Part shown: piece by piece, positions 20,629 to 33,600 of the stretch
Numbering within the stretch: position 1 is the first letter of the stretch
How the letters are laid out: every line of letters begins with the position of its first letter
DNA from: Scatophagus argus
Lineage: Eukaryota; Chordata; Actinopteri; Scatophagidae
Direction of reading: 5' to 3'
Length of the DNA stretch: 64,000 nt
Assembly: GCF_020382885.2 (NCBI RefSeq)
Contig: NC_058503.1
Span: 23,676,535-23,740,534, forward strand
Program-made: the position numbers and the translations under genes
Notes under the pieces: generated by a model
What the model was told of the DNA's origin: nothing
Databases searched by the model: none
What the model saw: the letters and a program-made list of their open reading frames with translations, nothing else

Positions 20629-21370
20629 TAATGGGACATGGTGTACTGGTTTGAGTGGGACACAGTGGCCTGGGTATAGTGGGACAGAGTGGACTGGTTT
20701 GAGTGAGACACAGTGGACTGGTTTGAGTGAGACACAGTGGACTGGTTTGAGTGAGACATGATGGACTGGTTTGAGTGAGACACGGTGGACTGGTTTGAGT
20801 GAGACACAGTGGACTGGTTTGAGTGAGACATGATGGACTGGTTTGAGTGAGACACAGTGGACTGGGTATGGTGGGACAGAGTGGATTGGTTCGAGTGGGA
20901 CAGAGTGGACTGGGTATAGTGGGACAGAGTGGACTGGTTTGAGTGAGACATGATGGACTGGTTTGAGTGGGACACGGTGGACTGGTTTGAGTGAGACACA
21001 GTGGACTGGTTTGAGTGAGACATGATGGACTGGTTTGAGTGAGACACAGTGGACTGGGTATGGTGGGACAGAGTGGATTGGTTCGAGTGGGACAGAGTGG
21101 ACTGGGTATAGTGGGACAGAGTGGACTGGTTTGAGTAGGACAGAGTGGACTGGTTTGAGTGAGACACAGTGGACTGGGTATGGTGGGACAGAGTGGACTG
21201 GGTATAGTGGGACAGAGTGGACTGGGTATAGTGGGACAGAGTGGACTGGTTTGAGTAGGACAGAGTGGACTGGTTTGAGTGAGACACAGTGGACTGGGTA
21301 TAGTGGGACACAATGGACTGGCTTGCCTGGGACACGGTGGACTGGTTTGAGTGGGACTGGGAGGACTGAG
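20629..21370. repeat. 24-bp minisatellite with higher-order structure
   Basis: About 30 tandem units of 24 bp around GGACTGGTTTGAGTG, with variants GGTATGGTGGGA and GGTATAGTGGGA. The period is a multiple of three and lacks stops, so long open frames arise on both strands (SHSNQSTV type on minus); they are not considered genes. Eight-unit blocks (192 bp) recur, for example the GGTATGG variant at about 20866 and again at 21058. Confidence 0.95.
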
Positions 21371-21676
21371 CTGAAAGAGGCAGGTTCATGCTGGTGCTGT
21401 GACAAACAACAGGAAGTTGATTTGGCCGCTCAGCAGCTGATTGGCAGCTGGAGCTGACATCTCTGTCTCAGGATGTCAGAGAATGTTTTTGTGTCTTCAG
21501 AAGCTGTGGGGACGAACGTCCTGTTGTCGTCACACAGAGACGTCCACGTGATGAGAATTCCCTGTGTGGAAGTGGATTTCAGGGCGGCTGCTCAGACTGC
21601 AGGCTGCAGTGCACACAGCAGCAGCACCTGCTAACCTCCCAGCTGGAACGTCTTAACATGTAACCTGAAACACACG

Positions 21677-22615
21677 ATGGATGATGTGTCCAATGTTTCC
21701 ACGGTGACAGTTTTTACCCTTTCAGCCTTCAGTGAGGCTCTGAACCACAGAGCGGCCGTCTTCTCTCTCACCTTACTGTGTTACTGCGTGATTGTCGTTG
21801 TTAATGTCTCGCTCGTCATCATCATCGTCGTAGATGAGAACTTGCATGAGCCCATGTACGTTTTATTGTGTGTTTGCTGCATCAATGGACTGTATGGGAC
21901 GGCAGGTTTCTACCCGAAGTTCCTGGTCGACCTCCTGTCTCCGTCTCAGGTCATCTCGTACGGCGGCTGTCTGTGTCAGGCCTTCGTCCTGTACTCCTTC
22001 GTGTGCAGTGGCACTTCTGTTCTTGCAGCTATGGCTTATGACCGGCACGTGGCCATCTGTCGGCCGCTGCAGTACCGCTCTGTGATGACGAAGAGGAGGC
22101 TCGCCGAGCTGGTGGTCTTCTCCTGGTTGACGCCTTTCTGCATTTTCTCCATCAACATCCTGCTGACAAACAGACTGACGTTCTGCAGTGCAAACATCCA
22201 GAGACTCTTCTGTGTTAACTGGATTATTGTTGGGCTCGCTTGCCCCAACATGGACACTCTTATAAACAATGCATTTGCCTTCACCACACTATCGATTTAT
22301 ATCTGTCACTGGCTGTTTATTGTCTGGACCTACGCTGATCTTGTTCGAACTTGCCTGAAGTCCAGAGAAGACAGGGCGAAGTTCATGCAGACGTGTTTGC
22401 CCAATTTGATCTCTTTACTCACTCTTTTTGTCACTGTGGTGTCTGATTTAATGCACATGCGGTTTGCCTCCAAAGATTTACCTCAAAGTTTTCAAAACTT
22501 TGTTGCAATGGCTGTTCTGCTTATTCCTCCCATCATGGATCCTTTACTGTATGGATTCAGACTGACAAAAATCCGCAGCAGAATACTTGTGTTGGTTCAT
22601 GTGAGACAAAAATGA
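21677..22615 (+). CDS. Odorant receptor (OR6), different subfamily
   Basis: Intronless odorant receptor of 312 residues, starting MDDVSNVSTVTVF with N-glycosylation sites. It keeps LHEPMYVLL after TM1, a TM3 cysteine (GGCLCQ), MAYDRHVAICRPLQY closing TM3 (DRH in place of DRY), FMQTCLPNLISL before TM6 and a TM7 motif DPLLYGFR. It differs strongly from OR1-OR5 in sequence and in higher GC content, so it is a distinct fish OR subfamily that happens to lie at the same locus. It is the last OR before the mpp4 gene. Ligand unknown. Confidence 0.94.
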   Translation: MDDVSNVSTVTVFTLSAFSEALNHRAAVFSLTLLCYCVIVVVNVSLVIIIVVDENLHEPMYVLLCVCCINGLYGTAGFYPKFLVDLLSPSQVISYGGCLCQAFVLYSFVCSGTSVLAAMAYDRHVAICRPLQYRSVMTKRRLAELVVFSWLTPFCIFSINILLTNRLTFCSANIQRLFCVNWIIVGLACPNMDTLINNAFAFTTLSIYICHWLFIVWTYADLVRTCLKSREDRAKFMQTCLPNLISLLTLFVTVVSDLMHMRFASKDLPQSFQNFVAMAVLLIPPIMDPLLYGFRLTKIRSRILVLVHVRQK

Positions 22616-23530
22616 TCCGTTTCATCTGCGTCCACTCTGTCCACGATGTCCACACGAGATACCGAGTTACCATCTAAAACAGAACGACGAGCCTGGAGCT
22701 TCCTGTCGAGTACACGGTGGGCCTACAAACACTGTGATTCATACACAAACTGATGACATGACAACCGAGTTTGTTAACTTAAGACAGAAGAAACATGACA
22801 AAAATACATCAAAACAACACTGTACCAAAACACTTAGATGATGTGAAGTATTCAGATCCTTTACTGCCCACACTGTCAAAGTACTGCAGTACTACAAAGT
22901 ACAATTCCTGTAATCAAAACCTTCCTGGAGTAAAGGTACATAAACTGCAAACTGTACTTAAGACTTGAGATGCTTTGAGGTAAAAGTAGGACAAAATGGA
23001 GGTAATCAAGTCAGGTACCTCAAACTTGCACTTAAGCACAGAACTTGTAAATGTAAATGTTCTTTATTATTTTCCACCTGTGGATGTGTCGATGTTATTC
23101 TAGAAATGTTGCCATCCTAAAAAGAATCATGTCTTTTATTCTGAAATCAAGCTCAGTTTTTTTACATTCACATTACAATATTGTGACAGTAAAAGTGCAT
23201 TTTATTTTGGAAGCTTTTCGTTGTAGCCTTTCGACGCTGACGTACAGCACAGCGAGGCCTGTTTCTCATGGGAGAGTCCAGTCTGACTCATTAAAAGATG
23301 ATGTTATCAATAAAGATAAAGATAAAGATAATAAAGCAGCGCTGAGACAACATGTGTTCATCAGCTTTGTTCATGCGTACAGCAGAGCTCTGAAACAGAA
23401 GCAAAGCAGGACTGATTCAAAGGTCAGAGTGCTGCTGTCCTCAGGTCTGGACTGACGATCTGGACACCTTTTAGCCTTTCATTATCAGAGCAGTTTTTAA
23501 ACAGGCCAGGTAGACCAGTGACAGGTGGAC

Positions 23531-23571
<41 letters not shown>

Positions 23572-23697
23572 AACAACACGGTTCCTCATGTGGCAGCCAT
23601 GTTTTCTTACGTCTTCCTGTTTCTGTGGCCTCTCTGTTTCTCTTTCTGGAGGATCAGAGTTAATCTCTGAGGACATGACCCAGTGACCACAACCCCC

Positions 23698-23745
<48 letters not shown>

Positions 23746-24090
23746 TGATGGCTGACCTCTTGAAGGCCCAGATGTTGCAGTAGGATTTAATGCATTGCAG
23801 CTACTGTCACTGTGTGTTAACACTGTGTGGCCTGCTGCTGCTGTGCATGTGTGTGTGTGTGTGCGCGTGTGTGTGTGTGTTGCTAAAAGCAGAAAAGAGT
23901 TAAGAAGCTTTGTGATCTGTTAAAGTACTTAAAGTGAGTGAGAGAGCAGGAACGTGACAGGATGAGGAGGCAGGCTGAAGGGACAGATGACAGGGAGACA
24001 CAGAGCTCACCACAGGACAGAAGCAGTGAGAGACAGGAGGACAGAAGACAAATTTAAACATCCCAGGAGAAAGAAAAGAAAAAAGGAAGA
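22616..24090. other. Intergenic between the OR cluster and mpp4
   Basis: No supported gene. It contains GT and CA microsatellites at about 23535-23568, 23700-23742 and 23848-23880. The transition from OR cluster to conserved genes occurs here. Confidence 0.45.
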
Positions 24091-25875
24091 GGAGGCTGGA
24101 GAGAGAGAGAGAGGTTGGCGGTTGGTGGATTATGTTGGGTTAGAGAGGATTAGCGTCTGCTTTGGTTTGGTAGTAAAGTCACATCAGTGTCAGTCACCAC
24201 TGCTTACCGCTGAGGCCACACACTGAAACATCACCGCAGAGGAAACTGGACGGGAGGACGACGACGACGACGTGAGTTGGTCTCATCTTACACATTCGAC
24301 TGTCGCTGTGTGTGTCTGTGCTGCTAGCAGCTCTGCGAGGCTAAATGCTAATCAGGAAAACAAGTAATGTAAAACTGACAGTAAAAAGAGGACGCAGAGT
24401 ATGACTCTGAGGTGGAGGAGGGTCATCCTCTGCCGGGTTTTCTCTGTGATGGAGGTGACACTCAGCTCTCACTTGAGGTCCTGGTGACGATGGTGCCCCA
24501 GAGGAGGAAGGACTCCACAGTGTTGACTTGGTGTCACATGGGGAGACGGGGGGGCGGATGGAGTCTCCTCTGTCTCTGAGTGTTTTCTGATGCTCCAGAT
24601 CACCAGAAGGTCTGTGTCTCCCTTCAGGTCCACTCACCTCCACCAGGGTCGAGTCCAGTGTGGGTGGTGTTGTCTTCAGGAGTTGACAGGCTGATGGTTG
24701 GAGGTGCAGCCGTTGGTGTAGTGGATGGCGAACCCCCAAAGACCTGCTGAATGCGTTAGAGTTCAGGGGGGAGTCAGTGAAGACTTCATGACCACAGAGG
24801 TCTGGAGTCATGGAGTCCAGCTGTGGTTTTTTGGGGATGATGGTGGAGGTCCTGGAGCAGACCGGTGTGTGGCAGGTCTCCAGTGAGGTGTTAAAGGTGT
24901 CTGGACTCTGGACCGTGCAGCTTCATGTCCACCCGTCCTACACCTGCACCAACACGATTACAACAGCAGATAAAACATTTAGTTTTGAATACGACAAACA
25001 TCTTCATATTTATCAAACCCAACAGACAGGGCTGGAGTTTGAGCTTGTAGTATTTTGTGGGAAAAAGGCTGCGTGATGTGATTGGATGACTTTCGCTGAC
25101 CTTCGCTTGCTTTAATTGAAGCTCTTCCTGGACAGCATAAGAGGACACGAAGGCCGAGCCAAGATTAGAAGCTAAAGAAGAGACGTAACCACAAATTAGC
25201 CCACATTCAGTAGCCTGCTGCCGTAACAGGAAGCAGTAACACCTGAGAACCTCCACTTCTCTGTGTTTGTTTCTCCGTGCTGCTGTAATGTGACAGTTTT
25301 ATAAAATGTCACAGTCACAGTCACAGAGGCAGTGATGGAAGAAGTGACAGATACACGGAGCTCGTTAGCCTCTTCTAGCTCCTAGATTTGGCTGTGAGGG
25401 ACGTTTCCTGTCTGGTGGAGTCTCGGACTCTGGTGGACAGAGTGCCTCATTCAGCACTGAAAGCTCAGATGTTTCCCTCAGGAGGTGGAGAACACAAACA
25501 GCAAAGTGAGAGCGAATGTTGGACTGAGATTCACCAGGTGAACCATCATGTTGTAGCTGCTGGATGTGAAAACAGGAAGCTGTGTGATAAAGTTCAACAC
25601 ATCAGCTTCCAAACGATAGTTTTCAGCCTTCACTTCCATTTTGAATGTTTTCCGCTTGAAGCATAATGCAGCTCTGACATCATGAACCAAAACTCCACGT
25701 TAGTGAAGGTGGATGGACCGACCTGACAGCACAAGTACAGAAATAAGCTGATAAATAAAGAAAATTAAAACATAATTAATTAGATGGATAAAATAACCCC
25801 CACAGTCCTGATTCTGAACCTTCCACACACACTAACAGCTGCTTTCCATCTGTTTTCAGCCTGTTCTCTTCTTAG
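24091..25875. other. Probable mpp4 5' region / first intron
   Basis: The first coding exon of mpp4 is preceded by a splice acceptor at 25875, so at least one non-coding exon lies upstream. A GACGACGACGAC/gtgagt boundary at about 24271 could be its donor, but this is a guess. No other gene is supported. Confidence 0.3.
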
Positions 25876-25891
25876 AGTCTGGACAGCCACC

Positions 25892-28800
25892 ATGAGACAA
25901 GCCATGGAAGATGGTGAGAAACACACACACACACACACACCTGCATGGCCTTTAGAACCTCATGCACCTGACCTCCATTCACTGTCTTATAAGTCCAGAC
26001 CCTGAACTGGAGTCTAAATGCAGACCTGGGCCTGATAGCAGTTTAATCTTGTCTAAAACCTAATTCAGATGACATCAGTGTGGCTCTGCGGGGTCAGGAC
26101 TCCTCAGTTAATCCTGTGTGACCCAAACACGTCTGCCTCCTGAGTCTATCAGGACGAAAAGCAGCGGTGGAGGAAGGCCTGGTGACAATCTCATCAGATC
26201 ATCATGCTCTTGTGTGTGTGTGTGTGTGTGTGTGTGCAGCTGTCAGTGCGGTGCTGTCCAGTGTGGTGGAGGACGTTGGTCAAGCTGTCCACAGAAACGT
26301 CAGCGGAGCTCAGCTTCTGCATGAACTGCTGAGCGCGCCGTGGCTGCGGGCTCTGCTGAAGGTACAACCCAACATGCCTGCGCTAAAACACACGCCGCAC
26401 GCCACAGGTGGAGCAATGACATCATTTCCTGTTTTGTCTCTTCAGATTTATGAGCGCCTGCTGCAGTTCCAGAGGGTGACACCTGGCCCCATTGTGCCTT
26501 ATGCTTCTGGACTCTCACATGAGGTTCACACACACACACACACACACACACTAGTGACATAAAGAGTAAAGCATGGACACATGGACATGGTCTCTGAGTC
26601 TGAGACGTGAAGCCAATGCAGCAGTGCATTTAAGAGTAAATAAACATCTAAAATCAATCTAAATACATGTTTAGAAATGTTACTGATCCATTTAGTCCAA
26701 ATGTTGACATTTTGCTGCAAAGTATTTGAATTTTGCATTTGTGTTATAAATATGAATACAGTGGGTCAGCACTGTTGCTTTACCAGCTGCAAAAACTGGA
26801 GGTTAATTTTGATTTAGATTACAGCCTACAGCGTAGCTACATTATAAATGTAACTAATATACAGTGTTATATTTTGTAATTTGTCATTTACTTTGAAATG
26901 CATTTTTTGTACTAACATGTACATGTACAGTATGTACTAGTGCACACATGGAGGTAGAAGGATAACAATGTGAGACATTAGAAAATAAAGGCGTAACAGT
27001 CCTTTCCAGGTTGATGTTACTGTGGCTAGCGAGTGTCGGCTAACTGCTAGCTGACCAGCTAACTTGAAGAGCGACCTGCAGTTCAGTGCAGCAGATCAGA
27101 TCAGTAAGGACTGTCTCAGAAAACAAAAGGCCTCAAGGTCTAAATCTGGTATCTGCTGTCTTCTTATTGGTTAGCATCTGTTTTCCTGTCCTGTATCTGT
27201 CTCTCTGTCAGAGTGTCTGTCTGTCTGTCCATCCATCAGATCATGACTGCAATACAGAAGATCCAGCATCCCTCAGCTGAGGCCCGAGAGCTCCACAGCC
27301 TCCTCAGCTCACCACACATCCAGGTGTGCAGACTAATTCAGAGCTCTGACAGGACTCGTCTCAGTGCTTTGTCCTAACACCTGTACCTGTCTGTCTCTCA
27401 GGCCCTCCTGTCATCCCACGACAGCGTAGCTCAGGCAGACTACGGGCCTGATTTACCTCCTCTGCCTGATGAGGTGCCTGAGGACGAGGAGGCCATGAGG
27501 ATTGTTTGTCTGGTGAAGAACAACCAGCCGCTGGTGAGACATCTTCATCACATTTTTCAGTGTACTTTGTGCTCCCAACTCTTCATCTGAGTGGTGGAAC
27601 CTGAAAACGTCTTTTATCGTTTCATGGCTCCTCTTTATTCCTGTGGAGGAAGAACGTTTTCACGTGAACGTTTGGGAGCTCACAACACTTGGGTTGATGT
27701 TTGGGAAAGACTTGACTTGGCAAACTGAACTCGTCATGAACTCATCACTGAAACCTTAACCTCACCTTAAAGGTTCAGTTCCACATTTTGGGAAGTTCAT
27801 TTCCTTTCCCATGTTGTATCTCAATGTCACAACCAGACAGAATCCCTTTGGGCATTAAGTTAGTAACTTATCCTTCATATATTGCTGCTTTGCAGATCTT
27901 GGTTTTAAAAGAAGGATATTCCTCTTTAAACTATTAAGATTCAGTTTCTTATCTTTTGTTCATCAAGAATGACGAAGAGAACAGAGGAATTATAGGAGAC
28001 GGAGGACGAGTCTTTCGTAGTCGTTGGAGCAGCCTTCGTCGGCTCACGTTGGAGCGCCTCATCCCGGCGAGGAGGGCGCTGCTGGGGGAAGAGCTCAGGG
28101 CAACGGAAAGTGAAGCAAGGCCGATGGCCCTCGCCAGAGGAGGGCGGTCACGTCCCTTTATCCCCTACTATGAGTCAACAGGAAACTCCCGTTTGTGTCC
28201 GCAAACTGCAAAACTTTGGAAAAAAGGGCTCAACCAGTCAGCTCCCTCTGTGTTTAGTCCCACCCCCTGCAATGGTAAGAGGAGGAAGACGAGACGAAGG
28301 TCACCCCATGGAGCCATCTGTCCATTTTTGCATTAAGTCATTCTTTGTCCAGTCAGGACATTCAAAGTGAAGAAATGTAAAGAATCAGTTCATCCAGCAG
28401 GGCTTGTATTCATCCGGGTTCAATAAGCATTAAACGCTTTCACAGCCGGTTGTTTTCCTGCTCAGGGATGCTTGATAAATACAGGCCCGGTATGTTCACT
28501 AATACTCATTCATTCATTCATTCATCATTTTCTGCTTTTACCCTGTGGTGACAACCAGCTCATCTGCCAGTTCATCCATCTTTAAACTCTCAATTACATC
28601 ATCATTGTCGCCATCTCTAAAAACATCTGTCGCTTCCTTGTCTTCATTCGTCTTTTTCAACATGTACTGCACAACATCTACTTCGCCTCTCTGTTGGCAC
28701 TAATGTTGACGTTTTTTCTTGTCTTCATCCCTACATGGAGGCTCATTTTCAGAGAAAGTCAAACCCAGTGGGGGAGACGCTGCTTCTGGGTGCACTGATG

Positions 28801-30600
28801 ACTATGCGTATCCTCCTCCTCCAGTCCCAGCAGTCTACAGTCTGAGCCTCCCCAACTCCCCTGCACTGTACAGAAAGGGGGCTACGGGGGGACACTCCAG
28901 GAAAGTTCCTACACCCGGCAGAACCCTCTCTTGTACTGGGATGAGCCCTCTTAGAGCCCACACAGCACCTTCTAGTCCTGGGACTCATCGCTTCGCCCGG
29001 CAGCAGGGGGTTAACACTCTGCCCAACCCTGACAGGAGACATGAACCTGGATCTCATGACAAATGCCGAGATGAGCTTCTGAATCGTCCCTTGATGATCC
29101 ACTGCTCTACTGCTCCTCATCAGACACAACATCCTCCACCTCCTGAGCTCACCAAACAGAGCAGCGTGGAGGGGCTCAGATCCAATGTTCAGACGGTGGC
29201 CAGCAGTATCGAGGACAGGACTCAGGACGTTCGCCATCTTGGCCAGAAGATGGTGGCAGCGACCGAGATGATCACAGACAGCGTGGAAGAGAACGCCCAG
29301 GCGCTCGACCTCCTGGATGAGGTGGTCGACAAGCTGCAGGGGCTCATCATGGCCAGCAAACACACCGAGTCATCACCTCCACGCAGGCCCAAACCACACC
29401 TTCCTCCACCACCTCCTGCACGGGTCTCATCCAGCTCTCCAAAAGTGATCCCCAAACCTCCCACGCCCTACCCACGCCACCTGTCATCCTCCTCGTCTTC
29501 TTCTTCTTCTTGCTCGTCCTCCTCTTCTGTCAGCTCGTGTGCCGCCGACTTGGCCACGTCCAGGTGTCCCAAAGGAATGAACGGAGGCTCTAAAAGGACT
29601 GTGGTGAGCTTTGGAGCCACTCACAGGCCAAGAGGCTGTGGTGACAACAGACAGGTGAGGATCAATGGATCGGTTTCTAGAGCTCCTCTGGAGGACCAAC
29701 AAGACTGTAACAGCACAGGATGCTTGACAACCAAGAAGAAAAAGAATAAGTAGACCAGATTCCTCTCCTCGTCGGCTCCGACACTGACAACAAACTGTGA
29801 CTAAAACACTCTTAGTTCTTTAACTTTTTCAATCTAAGAAGCAGATCTCAGATTGAAAAACGCTGACCGGTTGATAGATCGACATCAGCATTTGGAGTTT
29901 AAGGAACAAAGTTGTACGTTTTATCGTATACCAGAAGCAGACTGATATCAGTTGTTCTTTCATCTCTGAATTCATCACACCAACTGGAAAAAGTGAAATA
30001 TTTAAAGGTACAGAGAAATCACGTTTCACATCCAAGACCTCGCTTAAAGTTGTGACATCATCTTCGTCTCTTTTCATTCCTTAGGTTTATCATCATCAGC
30101 TAGCTTCAGTTGGATAGAATGATTACATTCAGGTTGTGCTTTGATGCACAAACCAATGGGACAGCAGTGACAGAGTGAAGGAAGTTAGGCGACGACGCTC
30201 CTCTGATTTTCCACAGCAGTGTGTGTTTCCAGGTGTTGGGAAGCGCGACAGGTGTGACAGAACGTAAAACGTTGTATGAAGACTGTTCATAACCAGATGT
30301 TTGGTGTTACCAGCTCTTCAAAGACGCTCATCATCAGCGTCCTCCCGTCCTCCATGTGTGTCTTCAGAGTTTTTACTGCCCTCTGGTGCTTACTGAAGCC
30401 ACTGGAGGCTGTTAAACTGGGAGTCTGTCTGTTTGTCAGGGGGCGACTATCAGGAGGGACGAGGAGACGGGAGACATCTACATCGCCAGGGTGATTCATG
30501 GAGGCCTGGCTGACCGCAGCGGTGAGCAAACTGCAGTGTTAGCAAGAGAGATGTGTGAAGACGTTACACGATACAAGACGTAAGACCAGACATCAACCTG

Positions 30601-30634
<34 letters not shown>

Positions 30635-33600
30635 CAGGACTCCTCCACCCTGGGGATCTGTTAGTGGAGGTGAATGGGAGCCCTGTGGTGGGTCTGGATC
30701 CAGAACAGGTCATCCAGATACTGGTGGGTCACCTGAGAGAGAAACAACTTAAAAGCTAAAAACCTCATAAGAGGACTGAATGATGTGGAAGATGAAATAA
30801 GTCAATTTTCAAGTGACTTGGAGCCAAACCCAAACAGTTTGAACAACGTTACAGAATAAGAAACTGCGAACTGTTGGATTTACGGCAGCCATTCATACGT
30901 GTGTTTTTGTTCCTGTCAGATCAATTCTCAGGGAACAATCCTGTTCAAAGTGATTCCAAACGCAGCTCCGAGCGGCAGCAGCAACCTGAAGTCGGTGAGA
31001 AACACCAACCTGCCTCAGAAGGAAGGGAGACATCACAAATAAATGCACCTTGCTGTAAATACAAAGCGGTTATCTTTCTGAGTAACATAAAGGGAGTTGA
31101 AACCCGCCAAATTCTTCAGAGGTCTTTAACTGCATCTCAAAAGATACAAAGTTAAACTGGCCAATCACGCAAAAGCATCTATTTAACATTAAAACATAAC
31201 AACAAAACAACTTACAATTAAGTGATAATAAACTTCAGCGATCGACTACCTCAAAACTGTACTAAAGTGCAGTACTTGAGTAAGTGTACTTGAGTCCTTC
31301 ACTGCTGTTGTAGCTTTGTGTTTATATCTGTTGTGTGTGTGTCGGGTGGAGGTGTGGACGAAGTCGTATTGAACCGACCTGAAGTGAGCGGAGATGAAGT
31401 AGCTGATCTCTAGATGCTCTCTGACACCCTGATCTCTGTCTGTCAGGTGTACATGAGGGCGATGGTGGACTACTGCCCCCTGCAGGACTCCTCCATCCCC
31501 TGTCCCGATGCAGGGGTGGCGTTCAGCAGAGGAGACCTGCTGGAGGTGGTGGACCAGTCGGACGGACAGTGGTGGCAGGCCAGGAAGCTGCCGTGTGCTG
31601 TTTCCTGTGCCGGTCTGATCCCCTCTGCCAGCAGGCTGAAGAGGTGACGCCTCCAGCTTCGACCTTTCAGTCCATGTGAACATCCAGTCAGACCTGCTGA
31701 CTTCAGTACTGCAGATGACATTAAGCTTCCTCTGAAAACTAACTATTATTTTCATTTTCGACTATTATTAACCTACAAACTATTTTCTGGATTAACTGAA
31801 TGATTTTTCTGTTTCATGACAAATAAAAGAATCAGCAGATTTCTGGTATTTTTCCCAGAAACAAAACTGAAACTTCTTTTCGTCAAAGTACCTGACAGGT
31901 TACTGATTTATTTATTAGGTCAACGTCACAGCATCTGAAGCAGCTAAACGTCCCTTTGCGGCGTTTCTGGTTCTTCACTCTGATGAAAACGAGTTGCTTG
32001 TAGCTGCAGCTGAGGTGTTTTATTTTGTCGTCTTCCTGTGTGTCTTGTCTCTGCAGTAAACAGAGGGAACAGTGGTGGTGTCAGCCATTACAGGTTCATA
32101 CCTGCATCAGACCCTGTGAGGACTCATCTCCATCTTCTCTAACCTGAATGAACTTCAATGTGGAGCAGCTGAATGATTCAGTGATCAATCTGTGTCCAGC
32201 TCTCTAATACGGTCCAAGTCTGTCTTGGACTGGTCCATATGACCACTGCTGTAATCGTGTGAATGAATGTTGTTTTAACATGCATCAGGAAGTGGAACAC
32301 ATTGTTAGTGATACTGAAGTTTATTGAGTGAAGATTATCGTAAGACTTTCTGTGATGAAATAATCATCCTGAAAGGAAAGTTGTGTTCCACACTTTAAAA
32401 TCTTTGTCCTCAGCCTCACTGTTTCTGTAGTTTCAGTCATGTGCCTGCAGGGGGCGCTGTTAGTCTGTATACAAACCTCCTGCTGTGATTTTAACGAGTG
32501 TTTCTTCTCTCTGTGTGAACCTGCTGTCCTCAGGGGTCCTGGCTGATAACGGTGGGTGTCGCGCTCAGGTCTGCTCGTTGTGTCCAGCTGCTTCGTATGC
32601 CGTTTAAACTAAAACCTTTTTTATCTGCTCCAGAGGGCGATCAGATACATGCTGAGGACAAACGCTTCGTGACAGGTAAAACACGTCCAACACACTCCTC
32701 ATCATCATCATCCATCATTTCTCTGGAAGTGACTTCTGTGTTTGTGCTTCCTCCAGAGCCGGAAGAAGTACACTTTGGTACGTCTTCAGACTGATGGCTT
32801 CAGTTTTCATCACTGCTGATCGTACATCACACACACAGAAACCCGAGGGGTCGGGGCCCTGCAGAGGGTCACCAGAGAAACCCGAGGGGTCGGGGCCCTC
32901 CAGAGGGTCACCAGAGAAACCCGAGGGGTCGGGGCCCTGCAGAGGGTCCCCAGACAAACCCGAGGGGTCGGGGCCCTGCAGAGGGTCACCAGAGAAACCC
33001 GAGGGGTCGGGGCCCTGCAGAGGGTCACCAGAGAAACCCGAGGGGTCGGGGCCCTGCAGAGGGTCACCAGACAAACCCGAGGGGTCGGGGCCCTCCAGAG
33101 GGTCACCAGAGAAACCCGAGGGGTCGGGGCCCTGCAGAGGGTCACCAGAGAAACCCGAGGGGTCGGGGCCCTGCAGAGGGTCACCAGAGAAACCCGAGGG
33201 GTCGGGGCCCTCCAGAGGGTCACCAGACAAACCCGAGGGGTCGGGGCCCTCCAGAGGGTCCCCAGACAAACCCGAGGGGTCGGGGCCCTGCAGAGGGTCA
33301 CCAGAGAAACCCGAGGGGTCGGGGCCCTGCAGAGGGTCCCCAGACAAACCCGAGGGGTCGGGGCCCTGCAGAGGGTCACCAGACAAACCTCACATGACTA
33401 ATGAAAGAAGAATCTGTTCTGTTCATATTCTGGACTTCAGTGAAATTTTGGGTCATTTAATTAAATGAAGCCATGTGGGAAGTTTAGAGGGAAAAAGTCT
33501 CTTTGGTCTGTGCTGCCCCCTGCTGGACGAATTTAAAATGTCTCATCATCTGATGTGGGCTTAAAAACGTATGTCACCATGAAAAACACTTTATGCGTTG

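Noticed and set aside
20629-21370. CRISPR-like array
   Set aside because: Units are contiguous with no unique spacers, and the genome is vertebrate.
20496-21389. Long serine/threonine repeat protein frames on both strands
   Set aside because: They follow from a 24-bp minisatellite without stops. All three minus frames and one plus frame are open, and there is no start context or non-repeat domain.
24341-24811. 156-codon minus-strand frame near the mpp4 5' region
   Set aside because: No recognisable domain; opposite to mpp4 and in composition like ordinary GC-rich intron.
32794-33468. 224-residue [13 protein letters not shown] repeat protein
   Set aside because: 39-bp VNTR in an intron, open on both strands, starts with a repeat-flank ATG; no sign of translation.
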